NCBI GenBank assembly: GCA_019752045.1
Contig: JAIEMP010000004.1
Span: forward strand, 62,001 to 126,000
Reading direction: 5' to 3'
Length of the DNA: 64,000 nt
Origin: Chitinophagaceae bacterium
GTDB lineage: Bacteria > Bacteroidota > Bacteroidia > Chitinophagales > Chitinophagaceae
Shown: piece by piece, positions 45,000 to 53,876 of the stretch
Position numbering within the stretch: position 1 is the first letter of the stretch
How the letters are laid out: every line of letters begins with the position of its first letter
Translations under genes and position numbers: made by a program
Notes under the pieces: generated by a model
Databases searched by the model: none
Told to the model about the DNA's origin: nothing
What the model saw: the letters and a program-made list of their open reading frames with translations, nothing else

Positions 45000-46784
45000 A
45001 TGTGCCGCATAGCCGGTATTTACGATCCTTCTGTTAAAAATTTGCAGCAGCAGATTGTTCACATGCGTGATGCCATGAAACGTGGCGGCCCGGATGATGA
45101 CGGTGTGTTTGTGCACCAGACTTTTCCGCTTGCATTTGGCCACAGGCGTTTATCACTCATTGATCTCAGCGCTGCAGGTCATCAACCGATGATTGATGAC
45201 ACATTAACCATTGTGTTCAATGGCGAAATTTATAATTACAAAGAGATTCGCAATACGTTGAAACATTACGGCCATCAATTTAAATCAGAAAGTGATACCG
45301 AAGTTATCTTAAAAGCATACCGCCAATGGGGAACAGATGCGTTTGAATATTTCAACGGTATGTTTGCACTCGCCATCTGGGATGAGAAACAACAGCAACT
45401 GATACTGGCAAGAGATCATGCAGGCATCAAGCCATTGTATTATTACATGGATCATTCCTGTCTTTATTTTGCATCAGAGATACGGGCCTTCTATCAAACA
45501 GATAAAAAATTTGAAGAAAACGAAAACTGGCAAACTGCTTTTTTAACGTTTGGTCATTTACCCGAACCCATCACCACATTAAAAGCTGTAACACCTTTAC
45601 CAAAAGGAACAGTGATGCTGATTGATTTACCTTCGCTCAAATCGAAACAGCATACATTCTTCAACTGGAAGTTTACAGGCAAACTGAAAAACGAAGAAGA
45701 GGCATTGCAGTTGATGCGTGAAACCATGGAGCAGGCCGTTGACCGTCATTTGGTTTCGGATGCGCCCATTGGTTTGTTTTTAAGCGGCGGTATTGATTCA
45801 AGTTTGTTAACCTTAATTGCCAGTCATACACAGAAAGAAAACCTGCATACCTTATCTATTGTATTTAACGAAAAAGCATTTTCTGAAGACTATTATCAGA
45901 AACTCATCATTGATCAAACGCAGGCAAAACACCAGTCGTTCCTGGTAACAAAAAATATTTTCAATGAAAAGCTGAGCGATGCCATGGAAGCCATGGATCA
46001 ACCAACACTGGATGGCATCAACACCTATTTTATTTCCATGTACGCCAAAGAATATGGTTTAAAAGCAGTGTTATCGGGTTTGGGCGCCGATGAATTATTT
46101 GGCGGCTACCCTTCGTTTCAACAACAGAAACGGATGGACCTTGTAAAAAAAGTACCCGACAGTTTTTTAAAAGGACTTCAACATTTTCCTGATCACCGCA
46201 TCCGCAAACTCAGTTATGCAGGTATGCAAAACACCGCATCAGAATACCTGAGTTACCGGGGAATTTTTACACCGGTGTCTGTTGCTGCTTTATTAGGCGC
46301 AACACAAAAACAGGTGGAGCAGGAACTGGAACATATCAGCAGCTATTATCCTATGAACGGATTAACCAACGGCAACAGAGTAAGCTGGCTCGAAACAAAT
46401 TTTTACATGCAGAATCAGTTACTCAAAGATTCTGATTTTATGAGTATGTGGCACGGCATTGAAATACGGGTTCCGTTTTTAGATAAAGAAGTGATGTTAA
46501 TGGCCGGCGCCATTGATGCAGCTATCAAGTTTAAAAAAGTGCCACCCAAATATTTACTGGTAAAAGCATTTGAAAAAGAGTTACCCGTTGAAATATGGAA
46601 ACGAAAAAAACAGGGCTTCACGTTTCCGTTTGAAGGATGGCTGAAAGAAAATGAATTTATTAAACCTTCATCAGAAGAAGAACTGAAATTATACAAAGCA
46701 TTTCAAAATAAACGTCTTTCCTGGGGCCGCTACTGGTGTGCATTATTAATGAAGCGGTTCACTCAACAAAAAACGCATGCCTGA
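45000..46784 (+). CDS. asnB: Asparagine synthase-like glutamine amidotransferase
   Basis: 594 residues. Class II glutaminase domain with nucleophile Cys2 ('MCRIAGIYDPS'), 'RGGPDDDGVF', 'LAFGHRRLSLIDLS' and 'IVFNGEIYNY'. A synthetase domain follows with the ATP pyrophosphatase loop 'FLSGGIDSSLL' and 'GLGADELFGGY', so both half-reactions look intact. Its place within the polysaccharide operon, 10 bp after wzc, suggests amidation of a sugar acid (uronamide formation) rather than free asparagine synthesis, as for similar genes in O-antigen loci. Confidence 0.9.
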   Translation: MCRIAGIYDPSVKNLQQQIVHMRDAMKRGGPDDDGVFVHQTFPLAFGHRRLSLIDLSAAGHQPMIDDTLTIVFNGEIYNYKEIRNTLKHYGHQFKSESDTEVILKAYRQWGTDAFEYFNGMFALAIWDEKQQQLILARDHAGIKPLYYYMDHSCLYFASEIRAFYQTDKKFEENENWQTAFLTFGHLPEPITTLKAVTPLPKGTVMLIDLPSLKSKQHTFFNWKFTGKLKNEEEALQLMRETMEQAVDRHLVSDAPIGLFLSGGIDSSLLTLIASHTQKENLHTLSIVFNEKAFSEDYYQKLIIDQTQAKHQSFLVTKNIFNEKLSDAMEAMDQPTLDGINTYFISMYAKEYGLKAVLSGLGADELFGGYPSFQQQKRMDLVKKVPDSFLKGLQHFPDHRIRKLSYAGMQNTASEYLSYRGIFTPVSVAALLGATQKQVEQELEHISSYYPMNGLTNGNRVSWLETNFYMQNQLLKDSDFMSMWHGIEIRVPFLDKEVMLMAGAIDAAIKFKKVPPKYLLVKAFEKELPVEIWKRKKQGFTFPFEGWLKENEFIKPSSEEELKLYKAFQNKRLSWGRYWCALLMKRFTQQKTHA

Positions 46785-47874
46785 ACGTAAGATCCTGTTT
46801 CTTGTACTTACGGCTTTTTCGAGTATGGGTGGTATTGAAAAATTTAACCGGGCTTTTATCAAGGCCTTGTTGAAATTTCCATTGATCAAACCAACCTTTG
46901 CCGGAATGTATGATCATACATCCGATGAACGGTATGTACCCAACAACTTATTTCAATCCTATCAGGGAAAGCAAATACGGTTTGTTCTAAGGAATATCAT
47001 AAGTTCCTTACAACAGGATGAGTTGATACTGGGCCATATCAACCTCGCTATGATTGGTGTTGTATTTAAGTTGTTTCGACCTTCAAAAAAATTAACCGTT
47101 ATCTGTCATGGTATTGAAGTGTTTGAACCTGTAACAGGATTGAAAAAAAAACTTCTGCAGCAGGCAGACACAATACTTGCAGTGAGCAACTTTACCAAAG
47201 ATCAGCTCGTCAACATTCAGCATATCAATAAAGAAAAAATTTCTGTTTTTCCCAATACATTGGATCCTTTTTTTGAACTGCCTCAGCGTTTTTCAAAACC
47301 GGACTATTTAAAACAGCGTTATCAATTAAAGGAAGATGAACAAATTCTTTTTACACTTACACGGCTCAACAGCAACGAAGGCTATAAAGGATACGATAAA
47401 GTGATTCGTGTATTGCCTCAGTTACTGCAACAGGGGTTGCAGATAAAATATATTCTTGCCGGCAAAGCCGATGCAGCAGAAACGCAACGGATGAATGCAT
47501 TGATCAGTGAACTGAAACTGGAACAGCAAGTGATCATGCCCGGCTTTATTGCCGATGAAGAAGTAACCGATCATTATGTGCTGAGCGATGTATTTGTAAT
47601 GCCCAGCAAAGGCGAAGGATTTGGAATTGTGTATGTAGAAGCCATGGCCTGCGGACTGCCGGTTATTGCAGGTAACAAAGATGGCAGCACCGAAGCCTTG
47701 CAGTTTGGTGAGTTAGGTAACTTGATTGATCCGGATAATTCAAATGAATTGTATACAGCCATTCAAACAGTATTGAAACAACCAAACGATCCGCAGCAGC
47801 TGCAGCAAAAAATGCTCAGCTTTTTTTCGTTTGAAAAATATACAGAACGTTTGCAACAACATGTACGTGCATAA
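46777..47874 (+). CDS. Family 4 glycosyltransferase
   Basis: 365-residue GT-B glycosyltransferase. The N-terminal domain reads 'FSSMGGIEKFNRAFI', and the C-terminal GT4 core has 'LNSNEGYKGYDKVIRV', 'YILAGKADA' and the donor-binding 'PSKGEGFGIVYVEAMACGLPVIAGN'. It is a retaining transferase that uses a nucleotide sugar; donor and acceptor are unknown. The start overlaps asnB by 8 bases and the stop abuts the next gene, so translation is coupled. Confidence 0.88.
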   Translation: MPERKILFLVLTAFSSMGGIEKFNRAFIKALLKFPLIKPTFAGMYDHTSDERYVPNNLFQSYQGKQIRFVLRNIISSLQQDELILGHINLAMIGVVFKLFRPSKKLTVICHGIEVFEPVTGLKKKLLQQADTILAVSNFTKDQLVNIQHINKEKISVFPNTLDPFFELPQRFSKPDYLKQRYQLKEDEQILFTLTRLNSNEGYKGYDKVIRVLPQLLQQGLQIKYILAGKADAAETQRMNALISELKLEQQVIMPGFIADEEVTDHYVLSDVFVMPSKGEGFGIVYVEAMACGLPVIAGNKDGSTEALQFGELGNLIDPDNSNELYTAIQTVLKQPNDPQQLQQKMLSFFSFEKYTERLQQHVRA

Positions 47875-48894
47875 ATGAAACCACTCAACTTTATATTGGT
47901 GGGTTGCGGAACAATTGGGGAGCGGCATGCATTGCTGGCAAACCAAAAAGGAATATTGATGGCTGTTTGTGATATTGATGAGCAAAAAGTAAAACGGTTT
48001 TCGAAGCAGTACAGTTGTTACGGATATACCAGCCTCGATGAGATGCTGCAATCAGAAACAGATGCAGATGCATTGCTTGTTTGTACACCCAATGGATTAC
48101 ATGCAGCACACAGCATCAGCGGATTAAAGGCAGCAAAACATGTGTTGTGCGAAAAACCCATGGCTCTTTCAACAGCCGATTGTAAAAAAATGATTGCTGC
48201 TGCAACAAAAGCAAAAAAGCATTTACTCATTGTAAAACAGAATCGGTTAAATCCACCTGTTGCAGCAGTAAAACAACTACTCGACAAAAAAAAGCTGGGT
48301 ACTATTTACAGTGTGCAGATCAACTGCTGCTGGAACCGTGCTGCACGTTATTATCAACAATCGGATTGGCGTGGTACAAAGGCATTGGATGGCGGTGTGC
48401 TGTTTACACAGTTCAGTCATTTTATGGATCTGTTGTATTGGTTTTTTGGCGATGTAAAAAAAGTAAAGGGATTCACGGCCAATCTTGCACACAAAAAAAT
48501 CATTGAAGTAGAAGACACAGGGGTGTTTTCATTTGTAACAGAAGCAGGCGTGCCGGGTACTTTGCATTACAGCACCAATGCAGCGAATAAAAATTTCGAA
48601 GGTTCCGTAACGATCCTTGCAGAGAAAGCAACTATTAAAATTGGCGGACCATATTTAAATAAGATCGAGTACCAGGAACCTGTGTTAATTGATACAGCTA
48701 AACTGATGGAAAGTAACAGCGCCAACAAATACAAAGGTTACCAGGGTTCTATGAACAATCATGCAAGCGTGTATGATGAGTTTATAAAGGTGATTGCAGG
48801 TAAGCAGAAAAACTATGTGTCGGGCGAAGAGGGGATTCATAGTGTGAAAATGATTGAACAGTTTTATAAAGCAGCGGCGAGTGAGAGAATTTAA
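47875..48894 (+). CDS. Gfo/Idh/MocA family oxidoreductase
   Basis: 339-residue NAD(P)-dependent sugar dehydrogenase. Rossmann motif 'LVGCGTIGERHA', then 'LVCTPNGLHAAH', the family Glu-Lys-Pro 'HVLCEKPMAL' and 'KQNRLNPPV', with a beta-sheet domain containing 'DWRGTKALDGGVLF'. In polysaccharide loci such enzymes oxidise or epimerise nucleotide sugars, for example WbpB acting at C3 of a UDP-sugar acid. The following hexapeptide acetyltransferase gene fits an amino-sugar pathway. ATG starts directly after the GT4 stop. The substrate is unresolved. Confidence 0.87.
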   Translation: MKPLNFILVGCGTIGERHALLANQKGILMAVCDIDEQKVKRFSKQYSCYGYTSLDEMLQSETDADALLVCTPNGLHAAHSISGLKAAKHVLCEKPMALSTADCKKMIAAATKAKKHLLIVKQNRLNPPVAAVKQLLDKKKLGTIYSVQINCCWNRAARYYQQSDWRGTKALDGGVLFTQFSHFMDLLYWFFGDVKKVKGFTANLAHKKIIEVEDTGVFSFVTEAGVPGTLHYSTNAANKNFEGSVTILAEKATIKIGGPYLNKIEYQEPVLIDTAKLMESNSANKYKGYQGSMNNHASVYDEFIKVIAGKQKNYVSGEEGIHSVKMIEQFYKAAASERI

Positions 48895-48951
48895 CTTCGT
48901 TCAAATTGTATTGCGACAAAGACAGAAAGCCAAGAAGGATATAAAGGTAAA

Positions 48952-49041
48952 GTTGGTCGGCACGGTCCTTAGACCGTCAGACCATTTCAAAATATCGTTT
49001 TACTTTTTAGGTCTGATGGTTTGCAACCGTACCTACCAAAC
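48952..49041. repeat. REPIN-like imperfect inverted repeat
   Basis: 48952-48983 and 49010-49041 form an imperfect inverted repeat of about 32 bases. The left arm contains its own stem ACGGTC/GACCGT (48962-48967 with 48972-48977). Ends resemble GGTCGGC...CAGACC, as at 35065-35134. It reaches to two bases before the next gene's ATG. Confidence 0.7.
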
Positions 49042-49043
49042 GT

Positions 49044-49511
49044 ATGCCAGCTTATAAATTAAAAAAAATCAGTCTCCGTAAAGTAAAAACGGGTAAGAAC
49101 GTGGTTATTGTGCAGCCATCCAATCTGTACGAATGTACCTTAGGCAGTGATTGTTTTGTAGGTCCGTTTACAGAGATACAAAAAGGAGTCGTGATTGGAA
49201 ACAATTGCCGCATACAAAGTCACTCCTTTATCTGTGAACTCGTAACCATTGGCAACAATTGTTTTATTGGTCATGGCGTGATGTTCATCAACGATACCTT
49301 CAGCAATGGAAAACCAGCAGCAGGTGATCAAAGCAAATGGAAAAAAACGAATATCGGCAACAATGTATCCATTGGCAGCAATGCAACTATTCTTCCGGTA
49401 AGCATTTGCGATGAAGTTGTGATTGGTGCAGGTGCAGTGGTAACAAAAGATATCAAGAAGAAAGGAACCTATGTGGGTAGTCCGGCGAAGCGATTAAAAA
49501 ATAAACAATGA
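49044..49511 (+). CDS. Hexapeptide-repeat acyltransferase
   Basis: 155-residue left-handed beta-helix transferase. Hexad pattern: 'VVIVQPSNLYECTLGSDC', broken as 'PSNLYECTLGSDCF', then 'VVIGNNCRIQSH', 'VTIGNNCFIGHGVMF', 'NIGNNVSIGSNATILP' and 'VVIGAGAVVTKDI', ending in the typical 'GSPAKRL'. It probably acetylates an amino sugar in the locus, as WbpD/PglD-type enzymes do. It follows the Gfo/Idh gene across a REPIN-like repeat and overlaps the Wzm gene by 4 bases (ATGA). Confidence 0.85.
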   Translation: MPAYKLKKISLRKVKTGKNVVIVQPSNLYECTLGSDCFVGPFTEIQKGVVIGNNCRIQSHSFICELVTIGNNCFIGHGVMFINDTFSNGKPAAGDQSKWKKTNIGNNVSIGSNATILPVSICDEVVIGAGAVVTKDIKKKGTYVGSPAKRLKNKQ

Positions 49512-50374
49512 GTCAACAAACCGATACAACAGAACACTGGGATCTTGAAATCAAACCACAGTCCTCTGTCTTTGATCTTAATCTCAAAGAAGTGTGGCGG
49601 TACAAAGATCTGATGCTGCTGTTTGTAAAACGGGATTTTACAGCACAGTTTAAACAAACCGTGTTAGGTCCGGTGTGGCACCTGGTGCAACCGGTATTAA
49701 CCACCATCATGTTTTTATTTGTATTTCATACGGTTGCAGGTATTGATACAGATGAGATTGAGCCCATCCTTTTCTACATGAGCGGCATCACCATCTGGAA
49801 TTATTTTGCAAGCTGCCTCACCAACACCTCCAACACCTTTGTGGCCAATGCATCCATCTTTGGCAAAGTATATTTTCCTCGTTTAATTCTTCCGTTATCG
49901 GTGGTACTGTCAAACATGGCAAGGTTGGGTATTCAGTTTTTGTTGTTGCTGGGTTGTATGGTTTTTTATGCACTGTTTAAAAACACACCCATGCATTTTG
50001 GCATGAGCTGGTTGTTGATTCCCGTGCTGGTGTTAATTATGGCAGGCATTGGTTTAGGTTTGGGCATCATCATTTCATCGCTCACCACCAAGTACAGAGA
50101 TTTTACTGTGCTGGTAACTTTTGGTGTGCAGTTACTCATGTATGCCACACCTGTTGCCTATCCGCTTTCGTTTTTAAAGAGTAAAAGTTATGCGTCCTTT
50201 ATTGAATGGAATCCGTTGAGTCCGTTGGTAGAAGGGTTTCGTTATGCATTGTTTCAAACAGGTAACTTCAATTTCAATACATTGATTTATAGTTTTGTTT
50301 TTATGCTCATCGTATTGGTATTTGGCACCATGATCTTCAGTAAGGTGGAGAAAACATTTATGGATACGGTGTGA
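49508..50374 (+). CDS. wzm: ABC transporter permease for polysaccharide export (Wzm-like)
   Basis: 288-residue ABC-2 type permease with six predicted membrane helices. The cytoplasmic N-terminus 'DLNLKEVWRYKDLMLLFVKRDF', broken as 'LKEVWRYKDLMLLFVKRDF', precedes 'TVLGPVWHLVQPVL', typical of Wzm/TagG. Helices follow at about 55-75, 85-100, 125-150, 160-185, 190-215 and 250-275. Together with Wzt encoded downstream it would flip a completed lipid-linked glycan to the periplasm. The start overlaps the acyltransferase stop by 4 bases. Confidence 0.92.
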   Translation: MSQQTDTTEHWDLEIKPQSSVFDLNLKEVWRYKDLMLLFVKRDFTAQFKQTVLGPVWHLVQPVLTTIMFLFVFHTVAGIDTDEIEPILFYMSGITIWNYFASCLTNTSNTFVANASIFGKVYFPRLILPLSVVLSNMARLGIQFLLLLGCMVFYALFKNTPMHFGMSWLLIPVLVLIMAGIGLGLGIIISSLTTKYRDFTVLVTFGVQLLMYATPVAYPLSFLKSKSYASFIEWNPLSPLVEGFRYALFQTGNFNFNTLIYSFVFMLIVLVFGTMIFSKVEKTFMDTV

Positions 50375-50447
50375 TGATGAGTGATGAATAATGAGTGATG
50401 AAAAGAATAACAGGAGAAGCCGTGATTAATACAAGAATAAAAGCAGC

Positions 50448-51725
50448 ATGAGTACCATTATAAAAGTAGAAGACATTTCCAAGCAATACCGTCTCGGTCA
50501 GGTAAGCACGGGTACCATCAGTCATGATGTAAACCGTTGGTGGCACCGGGTGCGTGGCAAAGAAGATCCTTATTTAAAAATTGGCGAAACCAACGACCGT
50601 ACTTCAACAGGCAACAGCGATTATGTATGGGCACTCAAAGACATCAACTTTGAAGTAAAGCAGGGCGAAGTGCTGGGCATTATTGGCCGTAACGGAGCAG
50701 GCAAGAGTACCTTGCTTAAAATTTTAAGTCGCACTACGGCCCCCACCACCGGCAGTATTAAAATCAAAGGCCGGGTAGCCAGCCTGCTGGAAGTGGGTAC
50801 CGGTTTCCATCCCGAATTGAGCGGGCGAGAAAATGTTTTTTTAAACGGTGCAATTTTAGGTATGAGCAAACAGGAAATCAAGCGTAAGTTTGATGAGATC
50901 GTTTCGTTTGCCGGTGTGGAGCGTTACATTGATACACCGGTTAAACGTTACAGCAGCGGTATGTATGTACGACTGGCTTTTGGTGTAGCTGCACATCTTG
51001 AACCGGAAATTTTAATTGTGGATGAGGTGCTGGCCGTAGGCGATGCAGAGTTTCAGAAAAAATGTTTGGGTAAAATGAAAGATGTGAGTGAGCGTGAGGG
51101 ACGAACTGTTTTGTTTGTTAGTCATAATATGGCTGCAGTAAAGCAATTATGTACAAAAGGGCTTGTGATGCAGCATGGCATGAACCGTTTTTCAGGAACA
51201 CAATATGAAGCGGTTAATTTTTACCAGAATGCACACCAGACCAACAGTTCGTTTTTGTATGAAGGGCATTTAACAGATGCTCCGGGCAATGAAAATATCC
51301 GGATCCTGCGTTTTGATGTAAATCCGTTGAAGGGCGACTGTTTGTCGATTTCGTCAGGTGTGGCATTTGAACTTGAATTTTATAATCATAAAGGCGGTAT
51401 TAACTTGGATGCAACATTCGAACTTAAGTCGTCTGATGAGATAGTGGTTTTTCATCACGGTGCTATTCTTTCGCAGCAGAACGATTCAAAAAGAGGTTTG
51501 TATAAAGTAAAAGGAACGCTTCCTCCTCATTTTTTAAATGCAGGAATTTTTATTTTTAATTTAATCTTTGGCGAAAACCAACGGATTGCTCTGTTTGCCA
51601 TCAACGATTTTATTCAATTTGAAGTAATGAATGAAACCATTGGTTCAAATGCCAATCAGTTACCGGGCGTTGTAAGGCCTGCTATTCAGTACACTGTTTC
51701 ACACGCATCATATGAACAACAATAA
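50448..51725 (+). CDS. wzt: ABC transporter ATPase with C-terminal glycan-binding domain (Wzt-like)
   Basis: 425 residues. ABC domain (about 1-250): Walker A 'GIIGRNGAGKSTLLKIL', signature 'YSSGMYVRLAFGV' and Walker B 'EILIVDEVLAVGD'. The C-terminal extension (about 265-425) is beta-rich, as in Wzt proteins that bind the chain terminus of the exported polysaccharide. Such domains recognise capped O-antigens, which implies a terminal modification on the glycan. It overlaps the fdtA-like gene by 14 bases and follows wzm across a 73-bp gap carrying short GATGA-type repeats. Confidence 0.92.
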   Translation: MSTIIKVEDISKQYRLGQVSTGTISHDVNRWWHRVRGKEDPYLKIGETNDRTSTGNSDYVWALKDINFEVKQGEVLGIIGRNGAGKSTLLKILSRTTAPTTGSIKIKGRVASLLEVGTGFHPELSGRENVFLNGAILGMSKQEIKRKFDEIVSFAGVERYIDTPVKRYSSGMYVRLAFGVAAHLEPEILIVDEVLAVGDAEFQKKCLGKMKDVSEREGRTVLFVSHNMAAVKQLCTKGLVMQHGMNRFSGTQYEAVNFYQNAHQTNSSFLYEGHLTDAPGNENIRILRFDVNPLKGDCLSISSGVAFELEFYNHKGGINLDATFELKSSDEIVVFHHGAILSQQNDSKRGLYKVKGTLPPHFLNAGIFIFNLIFGENQRIALFAINDFIQFEVMNETIGSNANQLPGVVRPAIQYTVSHASYEQQ

Positions 51726-52119
51726 GCCTTATATCATTCAGTTCGATTCAATCGGTGATACAACACTTGGTTACATTTCGGTTGCCGAGCAAAACAAAAA
51801 CATTCCCTTTGACATAAAGCGTGCCTACTGGACCTATTATACACCGCAAAGTGTTAACCGGGGGGGGCATGCCAATATTGATAAAGAACTTGTACTCATT
51901 GCTGTGGCCGGCATCATTAAAGTGGATATTGAGTTACAGAACGGATACACTGAACAGTTTGTATTAGACAGGCCGGATTGCGGGTTGTTTATGCCAAAGT
52001 TATGCTGGCATACCATGAACTATTCGCATAATGCCGTACAACTGGTGTTAGCTTCCAATCATTATTCAGCCACCGACTACATCAGAGATTACAGTCAATT
52101 TCATTCTTATGGCCAATAA
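51712..52119 (+). CDS. fdtA: FdtA/QdtA-type sugar 3,4-ketoisomerase-like cupin
   Basis: 135-residue WxcM/FdtA cupin. It has '[16 protein letters not shown]', '[17 protein letters not shown]', '[20 protein letters not shown]' and '[17 protein letters not shown]', which follow FdtA and QdtA closely. FdtA makes the 3-keto isomer of dTDP-6-deoxy-4-ketoglucose. The family 'HAH' pair of active-site His is 'HAN' here (His53, Asn55), so the catalytic second His is missing; it may be inactive or use another base. It lies directly before the FdtC-like and FdtB-like genes, so the pathway context is strong. Confidence 0.82.
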   Translation: MNNNKPYIIQFDSIGDTTLGYISVAEQNKNIPFDIKRAYWTYYTPQSVNRGGHANIDKELVLIAVAGIIKVDIELQNGYTEQFVLDRPDCGLFMPKLCWHTMNYSHNAVQLVLASNHYSATDYIRDYSQFHSYGQ

Positions 52120-52666
52120 TATACATGCACTTGCAGATGTGCAAACGAAAACTATCGGTACAGACACGCTGGTTTGGCAGTTTGCCATTATCTTAAAAGG
52201 GGCTGTGGTGGGTAACAACTGTAATATCAACTGCCATACGTTTATTGAAAACGATGTCGTAATCGGTAACCATGTAACCGTTAAAAGCGGTGTGTATTTG
52301 TGGGATGGTATTACCGTGGAAGATTTTGTTTTTATAGGACCAAACGTAACCTTTACCAATGATAAAGTGCCCCGTTCGAAGCAGTACCCCTCTTCATTCG
52401 ACCGGACGGTATTAAGGCAAGGTGCTTCTATCGGAGCGGGTGCAACCATACTGGGCGGTGTAGAAATAGGGAGGTATGCATTGGTAGGAGCAGGGTCATT
52501 AGTTACCAGATCTGTTCCTGATTTTGCGCTCGTTTACGGTTCGCCTGCAACCATTCGTGGGTGGGTGGATGAAAAAGGAAATCGCCTTAAAGAGCATGGC
52601 AAATTTTTAACGGACGGAAACGGACGTTTTTTTCAAGTAATCAATCAACAACTTATAGCGCAATAA
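52109..52666 (+). CDS. FdtC/WlbB-like hexapeptide acyltransferase
   Basis: 185-residue left-handed beta-helix transferase. '[20 protein letters not shown]', broken as '[16 protein letters not shown]', '[20 protein letters not shown]', '[19 protein letters not shown]', '[20 protein letters not shown]' and '[11 protein letters not shown]' match N- or O-acetyltransferases such as FdtC, QdtC and WlbB. It would acetylate the 3-amino group of the dTDP-3-amino-3,6-dideoxyhexose. The start overlaps fdtA by 11 bases. FdtC order before FdtB fits known loci. Confidence 0.87.
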   Translation: MANNIHALADVQTKTIGTDTLVWQFAIILKGAVVGNNCNINCHTFIENDVVIGNHVTVKSGVYLWDGITVEDFVFIGPNVTFTNDKVPRSKQYPSSFDRTVLRQGASIGAGATILGGVEIGRYALVGAGSLVTRSVPDFALVYGSPATIRGWVDEKGNRLKEHGKFLTDGNGRFFQVINQQLIAQ

Positions 52667-52670
52667 GAAT

Positions 52671-53774
52671 ATGCAAATTCCTTTTCTTTCGTTTGAGTAT
52701 ATGAACCGGGAAATAAAACCCGAAATCATGACTGCTTTTGAACAGTTTTTCGATAAAAGCTGGTACATATTAGGTACGTCTGTGCAGGATTTCGAAGCAG
52801 CTTATGCGCATTTTAATCAAACAAAGGCTGCTGTGGGTGTTAGCAACGGACTCGATGCGTTACATATTGCTCTGAAGTGTGCAGGCATAGGTGCAGGCGA
52901 CGAAGTGCTGGTACCTTCCAATACCTATATTGCCACTTTTCTTGCTGTGTCTTATGTTGGTGCAACACCGGTTCCGGTGGAGCCCGATATACGTACCTAT
53001 AACATCAACCCCGATTTACTGGAAGCTGCAGTAACGCCTAAAACAAAAGCGATTATTCCCGTTCATTTATATGGGCAGGCCTGTAATATGGATGCGATTA
53101 TGACCATCGCCGAAAAGCACGGATTAAAAGTGATTGAGGATAATGCGCAGGCACATGGTGCAACCTGGCAAAACAGGTTAACCGGTAGTTTTGGACATAT
53201 CAATGCCACCAGTTTTTATCCCGGAAAAAATCTTGGAGCGTTTGGCGATGCCGGTGCTGTAACAACCGATGATGAGGTGTTGGCAGAAAAAGCTAAAGTG
53301 TTGCGCAACTATGGTTCGCAAAAAAAATATTACAACGAAGAGATTGGATTTAATATGCGGCTGGATGAATGCCAGGCTGCCTTTCTTTCTGTAAAACTAA
53401 AGCGATTAAAGGAATGGACAGCGTTGCGCCGACAGGCTGCGGTGTGGTACAATGAATTCTTACAGGATTGTTCTTCAGTTATCACACCCTCTACAGAACA
53501 GGCCGCCACACATGTGTATCATTTGTATGTTATCAGAACAACGCAAAGAGATGCTTTGCAAAAACATCTGGCAAATAACGGAATTGGTACATTAATTCAT
53601 TATCCTGTACCACCCCATTTACAGGAAGCCTATAAAGGATTTGGTTTTACGGCCAGGCAATTTCCTGTTGCCGAGGATCTGGCACAAACCTGTTTAAGCC
53701 TGCCAATGTGGCCCGGTATAACGAAAGAGATGGTGTTTGAAGTAACAGGGCAAATCCATTCATTTTTTAGTTAA
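52671..53774 (+). CDS. fdtB: DegT/DnrJ/EryC1/StrS family PLP-dependent sugar aminotransferase
   Basis: 367-residue class V-like aminotransferase. '[16 protein letters not shown]', '[17 protein letters not shown]', '[17 protein letters not shown]', '[11 protein letters not shown]' and the Lys region '[20 protein letters not shown]' carry the PLP-binding Lys and surrounding motif. It places an amino group at C3 of the dTDP-keto sugar in the FdtB/QdtB reaction. FdtA and FdtC homologues lie immediately upstream. dTDP-4-keto-6-deoxyglucose itself (RmlA/RmlB) must be made elsewhere. Confidence 0.9.
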   Translation: MQIPFLSFEYMNREIKPEIMTAFEQFFDKSWYILGTSVQDFEAAYAHFNQTKAAVGVSNGLDALHIALKCAGIGAGDEVLVPSNTYIATFLAVSYVGATPVPVEPDIRTYNINPDLLEAAVTPKTKAIIPVHLYGQACNMDAIMTIAEKHGLKVIEDNAQAHGATWQNRLTGSFGHINATSFYPGKNLGAFGDAGAVTTDDEVLAEKAKVLRNYGSQKKYYNEEIGFNMRLDECQAAFLSVKLKRLKEWTALRRQAAVWYNEFLQDCSSVITPSTEQAATHVYHLYVIRTTQRDALQKHLANNGIGTLIHYPVPPHLQEAYKGFGFTARQFPVAEDLAQTCLSLPMWPGITKEMVFEVTGQIHSFFS

Positions 53775-53876
53775 AGAGTGCATAAGCACATAGAATATAT
53801 TCTTGCTGACAACAGTAGGTTTAGGGTAACGGAAAGTAATTGAATACTGGTTATAAATTTGATTTCCCAAGGCAAC

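Noticed and set aside
50375-50447. GATGA-type short repeats between wzm and wzt as a CRISPR-like or regulatory array
   Set aside because: Units are irregular and lack spacers; at most a low-complexity gap in the operon.
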